DNA from: Microbacterium hydrocarbonoxydans
GTDB taxonomy: Bacteria > Actinomycetota > Actinomycetes > Actinomycetales > Microbacteriaceae
Length of the DNA: 64,000 nt
Reading direction: 5' to 3'
NCBI RefSeq assembly: GCF_904831005.1
Contig: NZ_LR882982.1
Coordinates: 3,286,001-3,350,000 of the forward strand
Positions 16,357 to 25,059 of the stretch are shown piece by piece. The position numbers and the translations under genes were made by a program. The stretch's first letter is position 1. Every line of letters begins with the position of its first letter. Below the pieces are notes generated by a model. It made no database searches. It was given only the letters and a program-made list of their open reading frames with translations, and was not told the DNA's origin.

Positions 16357-17018
16357 GACGCCTCGCTCACGGGAACGGTGATGCGTGCGGCGATGTCGCC
16401 CGCTCGCCAGGTCACCACACGGGACGACAGGATCACCGCGCCGTTGCTGATCGCCGCCTCGTGCACGTCGAGAGACACGGCATCGCCGTTCGTCGCATCG
16501 TCGGGAACCGGCCACGCGATCGTGACCTCTGCCGGGACCCCGGGCTGCAGGTACACCTGCCCGGCCGAGCCGTCTGCGCGCCAGACGTAGGCGCTGTCGG
16601 TCGGCTCGAGCCCGGCGAGGTCGAGAAGAGGATCCTCGTGGTTCACGAGGTTCGTGTCGATGCGATCGGCGGTCGTGCCGACGCCGATCGGGTCGTCGGT
16701 CAGGTTCTCCATCGTGAAGGTCACCACGAGCAGCACCTCGCCGTCTTCCGCGTCGAGGTATTCGGATTCGACCTCCCGCGTGAATTCGGCGTCGAGCACC
16801 GTGACGCTGAGCTGACCGGTGCGCACCTCGTCACCCGCGTCGACCCGTCGCGGTTCGGCCAGCGCCTGAGCGAACCCGCCCGTTGCGATCACCACGATGA
16901 GCAGTGCGGCCACCGCCGCTGCGGCGAACCAGGTCCAGCGGGGGAGGTCGGCGATCGCGTGCGCCCACCGCGACGCGATGGCGCGCACGCCGCCGGTCCG
17001 GTCCCCCCTGATGGTCAC
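16353..17018 (-). CDS. Membrane-anchored DUF4352-like protein (first gene of operon)
   Basis: 221 residues from a GTG. Cytoplasmic N-terminal stretch of about 28 residues, one helix (WFAAAAVAALLIVVIATGG), then a beta-rich outer domain with GQLSVTVLDAEFTREVESEY and GEVLLVVTFTMENLTDDP, the typical 'expresses free-standing strand' pattern of DUF4352 proteins. Heads the operon 17018 to 15290. Function unknown; the region upstream (17019-17196) must hold promoters for this operon and the divergent HNH gene. Confidence 0.82.
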   Translation of the reverse strand: MTIRGDRTGGVRAIASRWAHAIADLPRWTWFAAAAVAALLIVVIATGGFAQALAEPRRVDAGDEVRTGQLSVTVLDAEFTREVESEYLDAEDGEVLLVVTFTMENLTDDPIGVGTTADRIDTNLVNHEDPLLDLAGLEPTDSAYVWRADGSAGQVYLQPGVPAEVTIAWPVPDDATNGDAVSLDVHEAAISNGAVILSSRVVTWRAGDIAARITVPVSEAS

Positions 17019-17196
17019 GAGGTCAGCCTAGCGAGGTGGATCTCGTCGGGGCCGGTCACCGGACTCTGGCGAGAGCGGTCGCGGGGTCTGGGGGCGGTCG
17101 CGGGTCTCGAACCGGCGGAATAGAGCATTCGGGGATGCCGGTATCCTCCGGAATGGAACCCGGGGTAAATTCGAAGCTTTGTTCTATTATCGGGGT

Positions 17197-18672
17197 ATGG
17201 CCTTTCGTACCGATCTCGACCTCGACCTCGAGGAGCGGTGTCGCCTGCTCGATGAGTGGGTGAAGACGCGGTGCGAGATCGCGGCGCTCGAGGCGAAGGC
17301 CAGCGGGCTGCTGATCCAGCGGATCGCGGTGCGTGAGGCGGATGTCGCGGAGAGTTCGTTTCATCGGGATGCGATCCACCGGTCGATGATCGCGGAGTAT
17401 GCGGCGGCGGGGCGGGTGAGCACGGGATCGATCGAGTACGCGTTCACCGATGCGCGCACGTTGTCGCTCTCGCTGCCCGCCACGCGGGCGGCGTTCGAGG
17501 CCGGGGCGATCAGTGTCGGGCATGTGCGGGAGATCGTGCGGGCGAGCATGATCGTCAGCGACGCCATCAGCGACGGAGACGTGGCGCCCGAGACCATGGG
17601 GCTGTTCGAGGCGGCGGTGCTGGTGTTCGCCGAGCGGGAGACGGCGGCGCGCACGAAGGCTCACGCCCGGCAGGTCGCGGCGACACTTGCGGGTGTGACT
17701 GTGGTGGCCCGTCACCGCAAGGCGGCCGAAGAACGCTGTGTGCAGGTGCGCTCCGTCGGCGATGGACTCTCCCTGCTCACCGCCGTGCTCCCGGAATGGG
17801 TCGCCGAGGGGATCCTCGACCGGCTCACGCAGATGGCACGCGAGATCGTCCGCACCCGCGACGAGAGAGAGCCGCACCTCGCCCCGCACGATGATCTCGG
17901 CGACCGGTCCCGGGATCTGCACGACTTCTGCCCCGACGACGCTCAGTACGGGGCCTTCTTCGACGGCGGGTCCTTCACCAGCGGAGTGATCTTCGGCGAG
18001 TCCGGGACGTTCACGACCGACCCGCTCGCCGGCCTCAGCGACCCGATGACCGATCCGACCAGTCCCGACATCGAGCACCTCGAGACCGACACCCGCACGA
18101 TCGACCAGATCCGCGCCGACGTCCTCGCCGACCTGCTGCTCGCCGCGACCCCCAGCCCCGAGAACGGCACCGGGCTGCAGAACATCACCGCCCGCATCCA
18201 GGTCACCATCGCCGCCACCACCCTGACCGGCGCCGACGACCGCCCCGCCCACCTCGACGGCCACGGACCCCTCGCCCCCGAGATCGCCCGCTGCCTCGCC
18301 GGACACAACACCGGCTGGACCCGACTCTTCCTCGACCCCACCGGCCTCATCATCGAGACCGACACCTACACCCCCACCGCACCCATGCGCAGATTCCTCC
18401 GCGCCCGCGACCAGCACTGCCGATTCCCCGGCTGCCGCACACCCACCCACCGCTGCGACATCGACCACACCCACGACCACGCCCGCGGCGGCCCAACCCG
18501 CACCGACAACCTCAGCCACCTCTGCCAGCGACACCACGCCCTCAAACACCCCGACATCGACGACCGACACCGATGGACCGCCCACCAACAACCCGACGGC
18601 ACCATCACCTGGACCAGCCCACTCGGCCGAAACTACACAGACCCCCCACCACGACGAGTCATGTTCACCTGA
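17197..18672 (+). CDS. DUF222/HNH endonuclease-signature protein (13E12 repeat family)
   Basis: 491 residues from ATG 17197 (a TTG at 17179 is possible). The N-terminal two thirds match the helical DUF222 domain of mycobacterial 13E12 proteins (SVGHVREIVRAS, LPATRAAFEAGAIS). The C terminus has an HNH motif with zinc cysteines: CRFPGCRTPTHRCDIDH then HARGGPT and NLSHLCQRHHALKH. Copies are common and variable in Microbacteriaceae genomes, and their role is not known. The 3' half is even more C-rich in third positions than its neighbours, hinting at a different history for the two halves. Confidence 0.92.
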   Translation: MAFRTDLDLDLEERCRLLDEWVKTRCEIAALEAKASGLLIQRIAVREADVAESSFHRDAIHRSMIAEYAAAGRVSTGSIEYAFTDARTLSLSLPATRAAFEAGAISVGHVREIVRASMIVSDAISDGDVAPETMGLFEAAVLVFAERETAARTKAHARQVAATLAGVTVVARHRKAAEERCVQVRSVGDGLSLLTAVLPEWVAEGILDRLTQMAREIVRTRDEREPHLAPHDDLGDRSRDLHDFCPDDAQYGAFFDGGSFTSGVIFGESGTFTTDPLAGLSDPMTDPTSPDIEHLETDTRTIDQIRADVLADLLLAATPSPENGTGLQNITARIQVTIAATTLTGADDRPAHLDGHGPLAPEIARCLAGHNTGWTRLFLDPTGLIIETDTYTPTAPMRRFLRARDQHCRFPGCRTPTHRCDIDHTHDHARGGPTRTDNLSHLCQRHHALKHPDIDDRHRWTAHQQPDGTITWTSPLGRNYTDPPPRRVMFT

Positions 18673-18733
18673 CCCTCCACGGTCGGCGTGCCCACCGAGG
18701 CGTCTCGAACACTCTGCAACGGGCCTCGGATAC

Positions 18734-19540
18734 TCAGCGACAGACCTCGAACACGTGCCCCTCGGCGTCCGACATGAGCAGGTCGCGGTCGCGCAGCACC
18801 ATGGAACGCGGGGACGCGTCATCGGCGCACATCTCGTCGAAAGGTCGGGGGAGCTCGTCGGTGTACTCGATGTCGACGACGTGGTCGCCGTAGACGTCGG
18901 TGAAGGCCGCGCACTCCTCGTAGGCCGCGCACTCCTCGACCACGGCGAAGTCGAACCCGGCGCTCGCGTGCAGCCGTGCGGCTTCCTCTGCGGCGTTCTT
19001 CTGCCCCGCCGCGAGCCCCGATGCGTGCGCGATGTCGACGAGCTCCGCCGCGAGGGCGAGGTTGTCGTCGAGTGTGAGTGCCCCGTCCGACCGCGTGTAC
19101 GAATCGAGGTTGTCGAACTCCACAGCGTCGAACCCGGAGTCCGCGCAGCCCTCGATCCACGGACCCACGCGGTCGGCGATGCCCTCGCGCTTCGCGGCGG
19201 TCGAGGTGTCGAGCAGGGCCTCGTCGGGCCAGTCGGGGTCGAACACCGTCTCGCCGTCCTCAGTCAGCAGGAGGTCGGCATCCCAGTCGTCGAGCTCCGC
19301 GGGCTGTGTCTGGAATCCGTTGACGTAGCAGATCGAATAGATGCCGTCGGCGGGCGGATCCGACCGGTCGCGTCCGACGATCGCGACGCCGTCGGCAGGT
19401 TCATAGGCACCGCCGAGCTGGTAGTCGGGAGTCCCGCCGGTGGGAGGAAGGGTGAGAGCGTCGCTCGACGCGGCGTCTGCGGCGCATCCCGTGAGAGCGA
19501 CCACGGCTGCCACGAGCAGCGCGAACGCGCCGCCCGACAC
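18734..19540 (-). CDS. GH114-type endo-alpha-1,4-polygalactosaminidase-like lipoprotein
   Basis: 268 residues from a GTG. Signal peptide with lipobox VALTGC, then a TIM-barrel-like sequence: YSICYVNGFQTQ, DWPDEALLDTSTAAKREGI, CADSGFDAVEFDNLDSY and GLAAGQKNA, matching the GH114 (TM1410-like) family in order, including the Asp/Glu of EFDN. These enzymes cut galactosamine-containing exopolysaccharides. The protein should sit on the outer face of the membrane. It begins 5 nt after the DUF899 gene and is probably co-transcribed with it, although no functional link is apparent. Confidence 0.85.
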   Translation of the reverse strand: MSGGAFALLVAAVVALTGCAADAASSDALTLPPTGGTPDYQLGGAYEPADGVAIVGRDRSDPPADGIYSICYVNGFQTQPAELDDWDADLLLTEDGETVFDPDWPDEALLDTSTAAKREGIADRVGPWIEGCADSGFDAVEFDNLDSYTRSDGALTLDDNLALAAELVDIAHASGLAAGQKNAAEEAARLHASAGFDFAVVEECAAYEECAAFTDVYGDHVVDIEYTDELPRPFDEMCADDASPRSMVLRDRDLLMSDAEGHVFEVCR

Positions 19541-19545
19541 CCGCC

Positions 19546-20268
19546 TCAGGAGCCTGCTCCCTGCAGCGCGCCGTACAGCTCGGCGATCTCCTTCGACCCC
19601 ATGCCCCGGTCATAGGTCGGGTGCTGCGGCCAGCCCTCGGGCGACTCCTCCCACGCCTCCTGGCGGCCGTAGGGAAGCAGGTCGACGAGTCCGTGCAGGT
19701 TGTTGAGCCGTTCGGTGCCGCGGCCGTTCGTATGCCAGGTGCGGTACACGGTGTCGCCGTCGCGCAGGAACACGTTCACGCCGAATCCCTCGTTCGGCCC
19801 CGCATCCATATCGGCTCCGAACGAGCTGTCGGCGCTGGAGTACCAGGTCATGCGGTTGCCGACGCGCTCTCGATAGGCGAGTGCTTCGTCGATGGGGCCG
19901 TTCGTCACGATCACGAAGCGGGCGTCGTAGTAGCGCTGGAGCACGTCGAGGCGGGTGAACTGCGAGGTGAAACCGGTGCATCCGGGACACTGCCACTCGT
20001 TGCCGTCGGTCCACATGTGGTTGTAGACGATGAGCTGCGGATGCCCGTCGAAGACCTCGGCGAGCCGCACCGGCCCGTCGGCGCCGACGAGCGTGTACTC
20101 GGGGAGTTCGACCATCGGCAGGCGTCGGCGCTGCGCGGCGATCGCATCGAGCTCACGGGTCGCGGCTTTCTCACGAACGCGCAGAGCGTCGAGCTCGTGG
20201 CGCCACGTGTCGGGGTCGACGACGGGCGGAAGAGGGTTCTGCGACGTCGGAACGTCTGGCGTGCTCAC
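19546..20268 (-). CDS. DUF899 thioredoxin-like protein
   Basis: 240 residues from a GTG with GGAGGT 5 nt upstream. Contains the DUF899 pattern: WRHELDALRVREKAATRELDA, then RRRLPMVELP and a thioredoxin-like block LIVYNHMWT...WQCPGCTGFTSQF with a CxxC pair, ending with YDRGMGS. The family is thought to be a redox or dithiol-type protein but has no firm function. Followed within 5 nt by the GH114 gene. Confidence 0.9.
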   Translation of the reverse strand: MSTPDVPTSQNPLPPVVDPDTWRHELDALRVREKAATRELDAIAAQRRRLPMVELPEYTLVGADGPVRLAEVFDGHPQLIVYNHMWTDGNEWQCPGCTGFTSQFTRLDVLQRYYDARFVIVTNGPIDEALAYRERVGNRMTWYSSADSSFGADMDAGPNEGFGVNVFLRDGDTVYRTWHTNGRGTERLNNLHGLVDLLPYGRQEAWEESPEGWPQHPTYDRGMGSKEIAELYGALQGAGS

Positions 20269-20329
20269 GAGTGACCTCCGGATGCTCGGGGAGACGGCTC
20301 CTTCAGTCTGCGCCCGACCGTCGGCACCG

Positions 20330-21721
20330 TCAACGAGCGGCGTCGACGTCGGCGGGCGCGGATTCGGCCGGGTTCCGACGGATTCCGATCCACGACACGA
20401 CTCCACCCACCGCGAACAGCGACGCCGTCACCCAGGCGGCGTTGTGGAAGCCGTCGAGATCGAGCGTGCCGCCGATGATGGTCGACAGCATCGCGACGAC
20501 GAGCAGACCCGCGACGCGCGAGACCGCGTTGTTGACGGCCGAGGCGATGCCCGACCGCGACTCGTCGATCGCTCCCAGGATCGCGGAGGTGAGAGGGGCG
20601 ACTGTGAGGGCGAGGCCGAGACCCAGCACGACCATCGCGGGCAGCACCTGCCACAAGTAGTCGAACTGCTCGGCGACGAGCAGCAGCATCAGGGCGCCCA
20701 CCGCCATGATCAGTGGGCCGATCGTCATGAAGATGCGCGGACCGAAGCGCCCCGCCCACGACCCTGCGCGAGAGCTGAGCAAGATCAGCAGCACCGTCAC
20801 GGGCAGGCTCGCGAGGCCCGCTGCTGTGGCGCTGAGCCCCGCGCCCTGCTGCAGATACACGCCGATCACGAAGCCGTTCAGCGAGAGCGCCGCGTACACG
20901 AAGAGGGTCGCGAGGTTGCCCCAGGCGAAGTCGCGCACGCGGAAGAGCGATAGCGGCATGAGCGGAGCAGGCGACCGCTGCTGCCGCACGATGAAGAGAG
21001 CGAACAGCAGAGCGCCGACGATGCCCGGCAGCCAGATCGCGGGGGAGGACCAGCCCAGGTTCGGCTGCTCGATCAGAGCGAACACGACTGCACCCAGGCC
21101 GATCGCGCACAGCGCTCCGCTCAGCCAGTCGACGCGCACGCCGCTCGGGCGCTCCGAGAGCTTCAGGCGGGCGAGCAGCACGAGCGTCACGCCGATCGGG
21201 ATGACGTTGATCAGAAAGACCAGACGCCACGACAGGTAGTCGACGAAGAGGCCGCCGAGGAGCGGGCCGACGAGCTGCGCGCCGGTCGTGAATGCGGTCC
21301 ACACGCCGATCGCCCGGGATTGCAGGTCGCCGCGCATGGTCGCGGTGATCAGGGCGAGCGAACTCGGCACCAGCAGTGCCCCGGCGGCTCCCTGGGCGGC
21401 GCGCGCGATGATGAGGATCAGCGGGTCGGGAGCCGCGGCCACGGCGACGGAGGCCACGCCGAAGGCGATCAGCCCCACGCGCATCACGAGCACCCGGCCG
21501 TAGGCGTCCGACAGCGACCCCGCCAGCAGGATCAGCGCGCTCAGGGTGATCAGATACGCGTCGACGACCCACTGCTGGGTGGTGATGCCGCCTCCGAGCT
21601 CACGACTGATGGCGGGCAGGGCGACGGTGACGACGGTTCCGTCGAGGAAGGTCACGAAGGACGCGAGCACCGCCACCGAGATGACGAGGCGCTGCAGGGG
21701 AGCGAAGCGAGATGATGCCAC
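20330..21721 (-). CDS. MFS transporter, DHA2-like drug exporter
   Basis: 463 residues from a GTG, with FLDGTVVTVALPAISRELGG in helix 1, GSLSDAYGRVLVMRVG after helix 2, and 12-14 hydrophobic segments. The motif set is that of EmrB/QacA exporters, though the length is nearer 12-14 helices with a short tail. No regulator is adjacent. It precedes the DUF899 gene by 61 nt on the same strand and follows the GCS2 gene by 34 nt, so it could belong to a long operon starting at 23125. Confidence 0.88.
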   Translation of the reverse strand: MASSRFAPLQRLVISVAVLASFVTFLDGTVVTVALPAISRELGGGITTQQWVVDAYLITLSALILLAGSLSDAYGRVLVMRVGLIAFGVASVAVAAAPDPLILIIARAAQGAAGALLVPSSLALITATMRGDLQSRAIGVWTAFTTGAQLVGPLLGGLFVDYLSWRLVFLINVIPIGVTLVLLARLKLSERPSGVRVDWLSGALCAIGLGAVVFALIEQPNLGWSSPAIWLPGIVGALLFALFIVRQQRSPAPLMPLSLFRVRDFAWGNLATLFVYAALSLNGFVIGVYLQQGAGLSATAAGLASLPVTVLLILLSSRAGSWAGRFGPRIFMTIGPLIMAVGALMLLLVAEQFDYLWQVLPAMVVLGLGLALTVAPLTSAILGAIDESRSGIASAVNNAVSRVAGLLVVAMLSTIIGGTLDLDGFHNAAWVTASLFAVGGVVSWIGIRRNPAESAPADVDAAR

Positions 21722-21755
21722 AGGCCGACACTACTGCCGTGGCGACCGCGTCGGG

Positions 21756-22850
21756 TCAGTTCTCGGCCGGTCGTTGCTCGGGGGATGCAGTGCCCGCGCG
21801 GTAGAGGTGGCGGAGCCCCTCGACTCCTCGCTCGGCATGCGTGCGCAGCTGGCGCTGAGCGCCGGTTCCGTCGGCACGGATGCGCGCCAGGGCGTCCACG
21901 ACGAACTCGCGATCGCCATGCTGCTCGAGGGCCGGCTCGACTCGCTCGAGCATCCGCGTCACCACCTCCTGCGCCGGGACGATGCCGCCCGTGCACGGGT
22001 CGACGATGCGCGCATCCGGTCCCTGTCGCGCCGCCGTCCACAGTGACGAGTCGATCGTGTCATGCGGCACCCTCGGAGCATCGCCGAGCTCGTCGCTGAG
22101 CACCAGCGCGCGGATCAGGGCGACGGCGAGCAGGGTGTCGTCGACCGTCAGCTGCACGTCGCACACGCGCACCTCGACGGTCGGGAAGTTCTCCGACAGA
22201 CGCACCGTCCACGCGATCGAGCTGGCCTCGGGAATCGCGCCCATCGAGACGAGCTCGGTCACACGCGCTCGGTAGTCGGCCAGATCGGCGAATCGGGGAG
22301 GGCTCCACGATGCAGGCAGGCGGCGGATCAGGAGGCTCCGCCAGCTGGCGAATCCCGAGGGACGACCCTTGCTGAACGGTGAATTGCCGCTCAGGGCGAG
22401 CAGCACCGGCAACCACGGCCGCACGCGGTTGAGGGCGCGCACCCGCTCTTCGTCGTCGGGCACCTCGACGTGCACGTGCAGGCCGTTGACCTCGTGTTCG
22501 CGGGTGATCTCGGCCAGGTGATCGGCGACCGCGTCGTAGTGCGGCGAGCGCGACACGATGAATCTGTGCGGTGCGATGAACGGCGTGCCGGTCGGCGCCA
22601 CGATCGCACCGTGCTCGGCGGCCTGGGCGCCGAGCATCTCACGCATCTCGCGCAGTTGCTGCACCCCGTCGGCTCTGGTGGCCAACGGCGCGGTCGCCGT
22701 CTCGAGCTGGCACGTGAGGTATTCCGGCGTCACCTCACCCGACGGTCGCGTTCCGACCAGGCGGGCCCGCGACTGCGGCGTCATGGCCAGCGGAACGAGC
22801 GTCTTCTCGTCGAGGAGGACGAATTCCTCTTCGATCCCGAACCGGGCCAC
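21756..22850 (-). CDS. YbdK-type carboxylate-amine ligase (GCS2 family)
   Basis: 364 residues. Starts MARFGIEEEFVLLD, the GCS2 hallmark with the metal-binding Glu triplet, then CQLETATAPL, HVHVEVPD and FPTVEVRVCDVQ. The family joins carboxylates to amines with ATP; the E. coli member is a weak gamma-glutamyl-cysteine ligase, and actinobacterial members may act elsewhere, so substrate is unknown. The start is a GTG 8 nt after the stop of the SAP-like gene, so the two are one operon. Confidence 0.9.
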   Translation of the reverse strand: MARFGIEEEFVLLDEKTLVPLAMTPQSRARLVGTRPSGEVTPEYLTCQLETATAPLATRADGVQQLREMREMLGAQAAEHGAIVAPTGTPFIAPHRFIVSRSPHYDAVADHLAEITREHEVNGLHVHVEVPDDEERVRALNRVRPWLPVLLALSGNSPFSKGRPSGFASWRSLLIRRLPASWSPPRFADLADYRARVTELVSMGAIPEASSIAWTVRLSENFPTVEVRVCDVQLTVDDTLLAVALIRALVLSDELGDAPRVPHDTIDSSLWTAARQGPDARIVDPCTGGIVPAQEVVTRMLERVEPALEQHGDREFVVDALARIRADGTGAQRQLRTHAERGVEGLRHLYRAGTASPEQRPAEN

Positions 22851-22858
22851 CCGCGGCC

Positions 22859-23125
22859 CTAGTGATTCCGCAGTGCGGAGATCAGATCGGCCTTGCGCTT
22901 GCGGCTGTAGCCGCTGAGGCCGATCTCCTTGGCGCGGGCGCGGAGTTCGTCCACCGTCCAGTCCTCGTAGTCGCCGTGCTCGCCGCCGCGGCGGCCCACG
23001 GAGCTGCGGCCGTCACGCGCTGCCGCGTTCGAGATCCGCGCGGCCTTCTCCTTCGATGCTCCGTCATCACGGAGCTCCTCGTAGAGTTCCGGATCCTTGA
23101 GAGAGCTGTTCCTGCGTCCTGGCAT
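22859..23125 (-). CDS. Small SAP/Rho-N-domain protein (DUF7218-like)
   Basis: 88 residues with GAGGAG before the ATG. N-terminal half DPELYEELRDDGASKEKAARISNAAA resembles small stress proteins of the KGG/ChaB-like kind. The C-terminal half (WTVDELRARAKEIGLSGYSRKRKADLISALRNH) is a SAP or Rho N-terminal-like helical DNA/RNA-binding domain. Likely a small nucleic-acid-associated protein. First gene of the unit running down to the GCS2 gene; the divergent neighbour at 23242 is also a small protein. Confidence 0.85.
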   Translation of the reverse strand: MPGRRNSSLKDPELYEELRDDGASKEKAARISNAAARDGRSSVGRRGGEHGDYEDWTVDELRARAKEIGLSGYSRKRKADLISALRNH

Positions 23126-23241
23126 GTCGTACTCCTCACACGGGGGGAAGCCTCGCGTCAAGCCCCTCTGGGATGCGGCGTCCCGGGTCTAGGTTGAGAG
23201 CCCTAGGCGGGCGCTCCGCGCCCCAGTAGAAGGGAAGACCG

Positions 23242-23406
23242 ATGAACATCCTTCTGATCATCATCATCGTGGTCGCGATCATCCTCGCGATCACTGGCGG
23301 ACTCGTGCAGTCCCTGCAGTTCCTGCTGTGGGTCGGGCTCGTGCTGCTTGCGATCGCGGTGATCGCCTGGTTGATCCGATCGATCTCCGGCAACCGCACG
23401 CGCTGA
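23242..23406 (+). CDS. 54-residue double-helix membrane protein
   Basis: ATG 23242 to TGA 23406, preceded by AAGGGAAG. MNILLIIIIVVAIILAITGG forms one membrane helix and LQFLLWVGLVLLAIAVIAWL a second, ending in a basic tail SISGNRTR. Hydrophobic small proteins of this type (DUF-like, often next to CsbD genes) are common in actinobacteria; role unknown. A strong terminator follows after 13 nt, so this is a one-gene transcript. The Ile-rich start and ribosome site make a chance frame unlikely. Confidence 0.8.
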   Translation: MNILLIIIIVVAIILAITGGLVQSLQFLLWVGLVLLAIAVIAWLIRSISGNRTR

Positions 23407-23419
23407 ACCCGAACGAGGG

Positions 23420-23446
23420 GGGCCCGCCTTCCGGCGGGCCCTTCTC
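23420..23446. terminator. Intrinsic terminator
   Basis: GGGCCCGCC (23420-23428), loop TTCC, GGCGGGCCC (23433-23441), then TTCTCT. A perfect 9-bp GC stem with a pyrimidine tail. It lies between the 54-residue gene on + and the convergent CsbD gene. Confidence 0.9.
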
Positions 23447-23457
23447 TGTGTGCGGAT

Positions 23458-23664
23458 CTACTCCGTGAAGCCGTCTCGGACGTTCTCGCCGGCCTTGTGC
23501 GCGGCATCCTTGACGTTCTCGCCGGCCTGCTTGGCCGACGCCTTGGTCTGATCCGTGCGGCCTTCAGCCTCGAGCTCTTCGTTGTCGGTCAGCTTGCCGA
23601 GGCCTTCCTTGGCCTTTCCGCCCAGCTTCTCGGCGTTGTTCTTGATGTCGTCTCCGGCACTCAT
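23458..23664 (-). CDS. CsbD-family stress protein
   Basis: 68 residues, MSAGDDIKNNAEKLGGKAKE... with the family repeat pattern of Lys, Glu, Ala and Gly and the motif GKLTDNEELEAEG. AGGAAAGGA lies before the ATG. CsbD proteins are small, soluble, highly charged and induced by general stress in Bacillus; molecular function is unknown. Two Ala/Lys-rich repeats, AGENVKDAAHKAGENVRDG, close the protein. Confidence 0.92.
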   Translation of the reverse strand: MSAGDDIKNNAEKLGGKAKEGLGKLTDNEELEAEGRTDQTKASAKQAGENVKDAAHKAGENVRDGFTE

Positions 23665-23868
23665 GTCCGTGTCCTTTCCTCGACTGATCAACGGACTGCC
23701 ACGATCACACGCGCGGCGAATACTGGCCACGGGATTGACAACCGGGGCCGGGCGTGAAAGCAGAATCCCGCGGTCGACGTCGGTGCCCGAGGCGACTAGC
23801 GTGGGCGGCAGGCGGGTGGTCCTGCCCGCTCTCAGTTCGGCTGCGGCCGACGACGGAAGCGGTGTGCG

Positions 23869-24267
23869 ATGGACTCGATGATGATGGGCGCCATGTCGAA
23901 GAACATGGAGTCGACCGACATGGCGATGATGGACATGGCCGTCATGCAGGCGTGCATGGATGCGTGTTCGGCCTGCGAACAGGCGTGCACGATCTGCTCG
24001 ACGCAGATGATGGACTGCGCGCCGGCGTGCATGAACTGCGCCGACATGTGCAACACGATGATGCGGTCGATGCTGCGGATGCAGGGCATGACGCCCGCGA
24101 CCATGATGGCCATGCTCGACGCGTGCATCGCGATGTGCCAGATGTGCATGGATGAGTGCATGGAGCACGCGGCGCACAGCGAGGTCTGCCGGATGTGCGC
24201 TCAGGCGTGCAAGGACTGCATGGATGCCTGCATGGCCGTCAAGGACATGATGATGGCGGCAGCCTGA
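23869..24267 (+). CDS. Met/Cys-rich four-helix copper-storage-like protein (Csp)
   Basis: 132 residues with about 18 Cys and about 34 Met by eye. Cysteines fall in helical CxxxC and CxxC spacing (ACMDACSACEQAC, CAPACMNCADMC, CIAMCQMCMDEC, CRMCAQACKDC), the pattern of Csp1/Csp3 (DUF326) four-helix bundles that line their core with Cu(I). There is no signal peptide, so it is a cytosolic Csp3-like protein. The first 26 residues have about 11 Met and no Cys, more Met than usual. A short GCGATG context with no strong ribosome site precedes the start. No copper ATPase or CsoR is nearby. Confidence 0.85.
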   Translation: MDSMMMGAMSKNMESTDMAMMDMAVMQACMDACSACEQACTICSTQMMDCAPACMNCADMCNTMMRSMLRMQGMTPATMMAMLDACIAMCQMCMDECMEHAAHSEVCRMCAQACKDCMDACMAVKDMMMAAA

Positions 24268-24286
24268 GCGAGGCCGGCGAGCGTCA

Positions 24287-24373
24287 CGTCTCCCCGGTCG
24301 TTGAGCGAGGACGGCGAGTGTCTCGTCTCCCCGGTCGTTGAGCGAGGACGGCGAAGCCGCCCGAGACGAAACG
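24287..24373. repeat. Two copies of a small dispersed repeat
   Basis: A 31-nt direct repeat with core GGTCGTTGAGCGAGGACGG begins at 24287 and 24324; the second copy runs on to CGAGACGAAACG at 24362-24373. The same core is at about 35825 and 57371. The unit resembles a REP-like element; it lies just after the Csp gene and ends next to the stop of the following gene, so it may act at transcript ends. Confidence 0.7.
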
Positions 24374-24376
24374 CGC

Positions 24377-24724
24377 TCAGACCACGGCGACGTTGAACTG
24401 CGTGCGGCCCACGGCCAGCACGCCGTAGCGCACGTGCAGCGCCACCGGGCTCCCCGAGGGGGCCTCGAGTGCCGCGCCCGCGCCGTTCCACAGTGCGTGG
24501 GCCGCACCGTCGAGCGTCCGCACGACGAGGTCGCCCGTAGCGGCATCCGCCTGATCGACGATCGCATCGACCCACTCGGCCGACGTCGCCGAGGCGATGC
24601 GCGCCTGGATGAGGTGCAGGGCGTGACCCGCCTCGAACGACGAGCACGCGAAGCCGTGACGGCACATGCACGCAGAACGCTCACGCACCGAGAGGGGCGA
24701 AAGGCGGTTCAGCGGCGTCGACAC
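24377..24724 (-). CDS. Hypothetical protein with CxCxxxxxxC motif
   Basis: 115 residues from a GTG with GAAGGAG upstream. Near the N terminus RSACMCRHGFACSSFEAGHA carries three cysteines and two histidines that could bind a metal; the rest (DLVVRTLDGAAHALWNGAG, VALHVRYGVLAVG) reads as a small beta domain. No family recognised. Ribosome site, length and sensible composition support it. Its neighbour across the repeat is the copper-storage-like gene, but on the other strand. Confidence 0.7.
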   Translation of the reverse strand: MSTPLNRLSPLSVRERSACMCRHGFACSSFEAGHALHLIQARIASATSAEWVDAIVDQADAATGDLVVRTLDGAAHALWNGAGAALEAPSGSPVALHVRYGVLAVGRTQFNVAVV

Positions 24725-25059
24725 GGTGGTCTCCTTCGTGGGCTGACGTAGGTCGTCATGAGCAGGCGTTCCGGCAAGAGTAGGTCGGGTCGGTCGCAGA
24801 GGGAATCAGCACCGACACGTGATGAAACAAACGGGCGTAGACTCTCGGGATGCTGTTGTCGATGAGCGCTCTCCGCATGCCGGAGCGGGCGCAGAACGGA
24901 GTCGCAGGCGCCTTCCGCGCCGCGGACAGAGGCTGACGATCGGCCGGAGGCGGAACATCCCGTCCCCGGTGCTCCGTCGTACTCCCGCATCCGCTCGGAT
25001 GCTCCTCTTCTCCGTATGCCGTCTCCGGCGGCCGTCACGAAAGCACCTGCACCTCTCTC
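24725..25059. other. 335-nt intergenic region without a firm gene
   Basis: It must hold promoters for the GTG gene at 24724 (-) and the FBP gene at 25060 (+). A possible -10 TAGACT (24838-24843) lies 6 nt before an ATG at 24850 that opens a 28-codon frame to 24936 without a ribosome site; it might be a leaderless leader peptide. No clear -35, strong hairpin or repeat was seen in the rest. Confidence 0.4.

Noticed and set aside
17197..18672. HNH gene as part of a mobile intron, phage or defence island
   Set aside because: No integrase, transposase, terminase or restriction partner is nearby; DUF222/HNH genes occur singly in this group.
24850..24936. 28-codon frame as an independent gene
   Set aside because: No ribosome site; kept only as a possible leaderless leader in the intergenic note.
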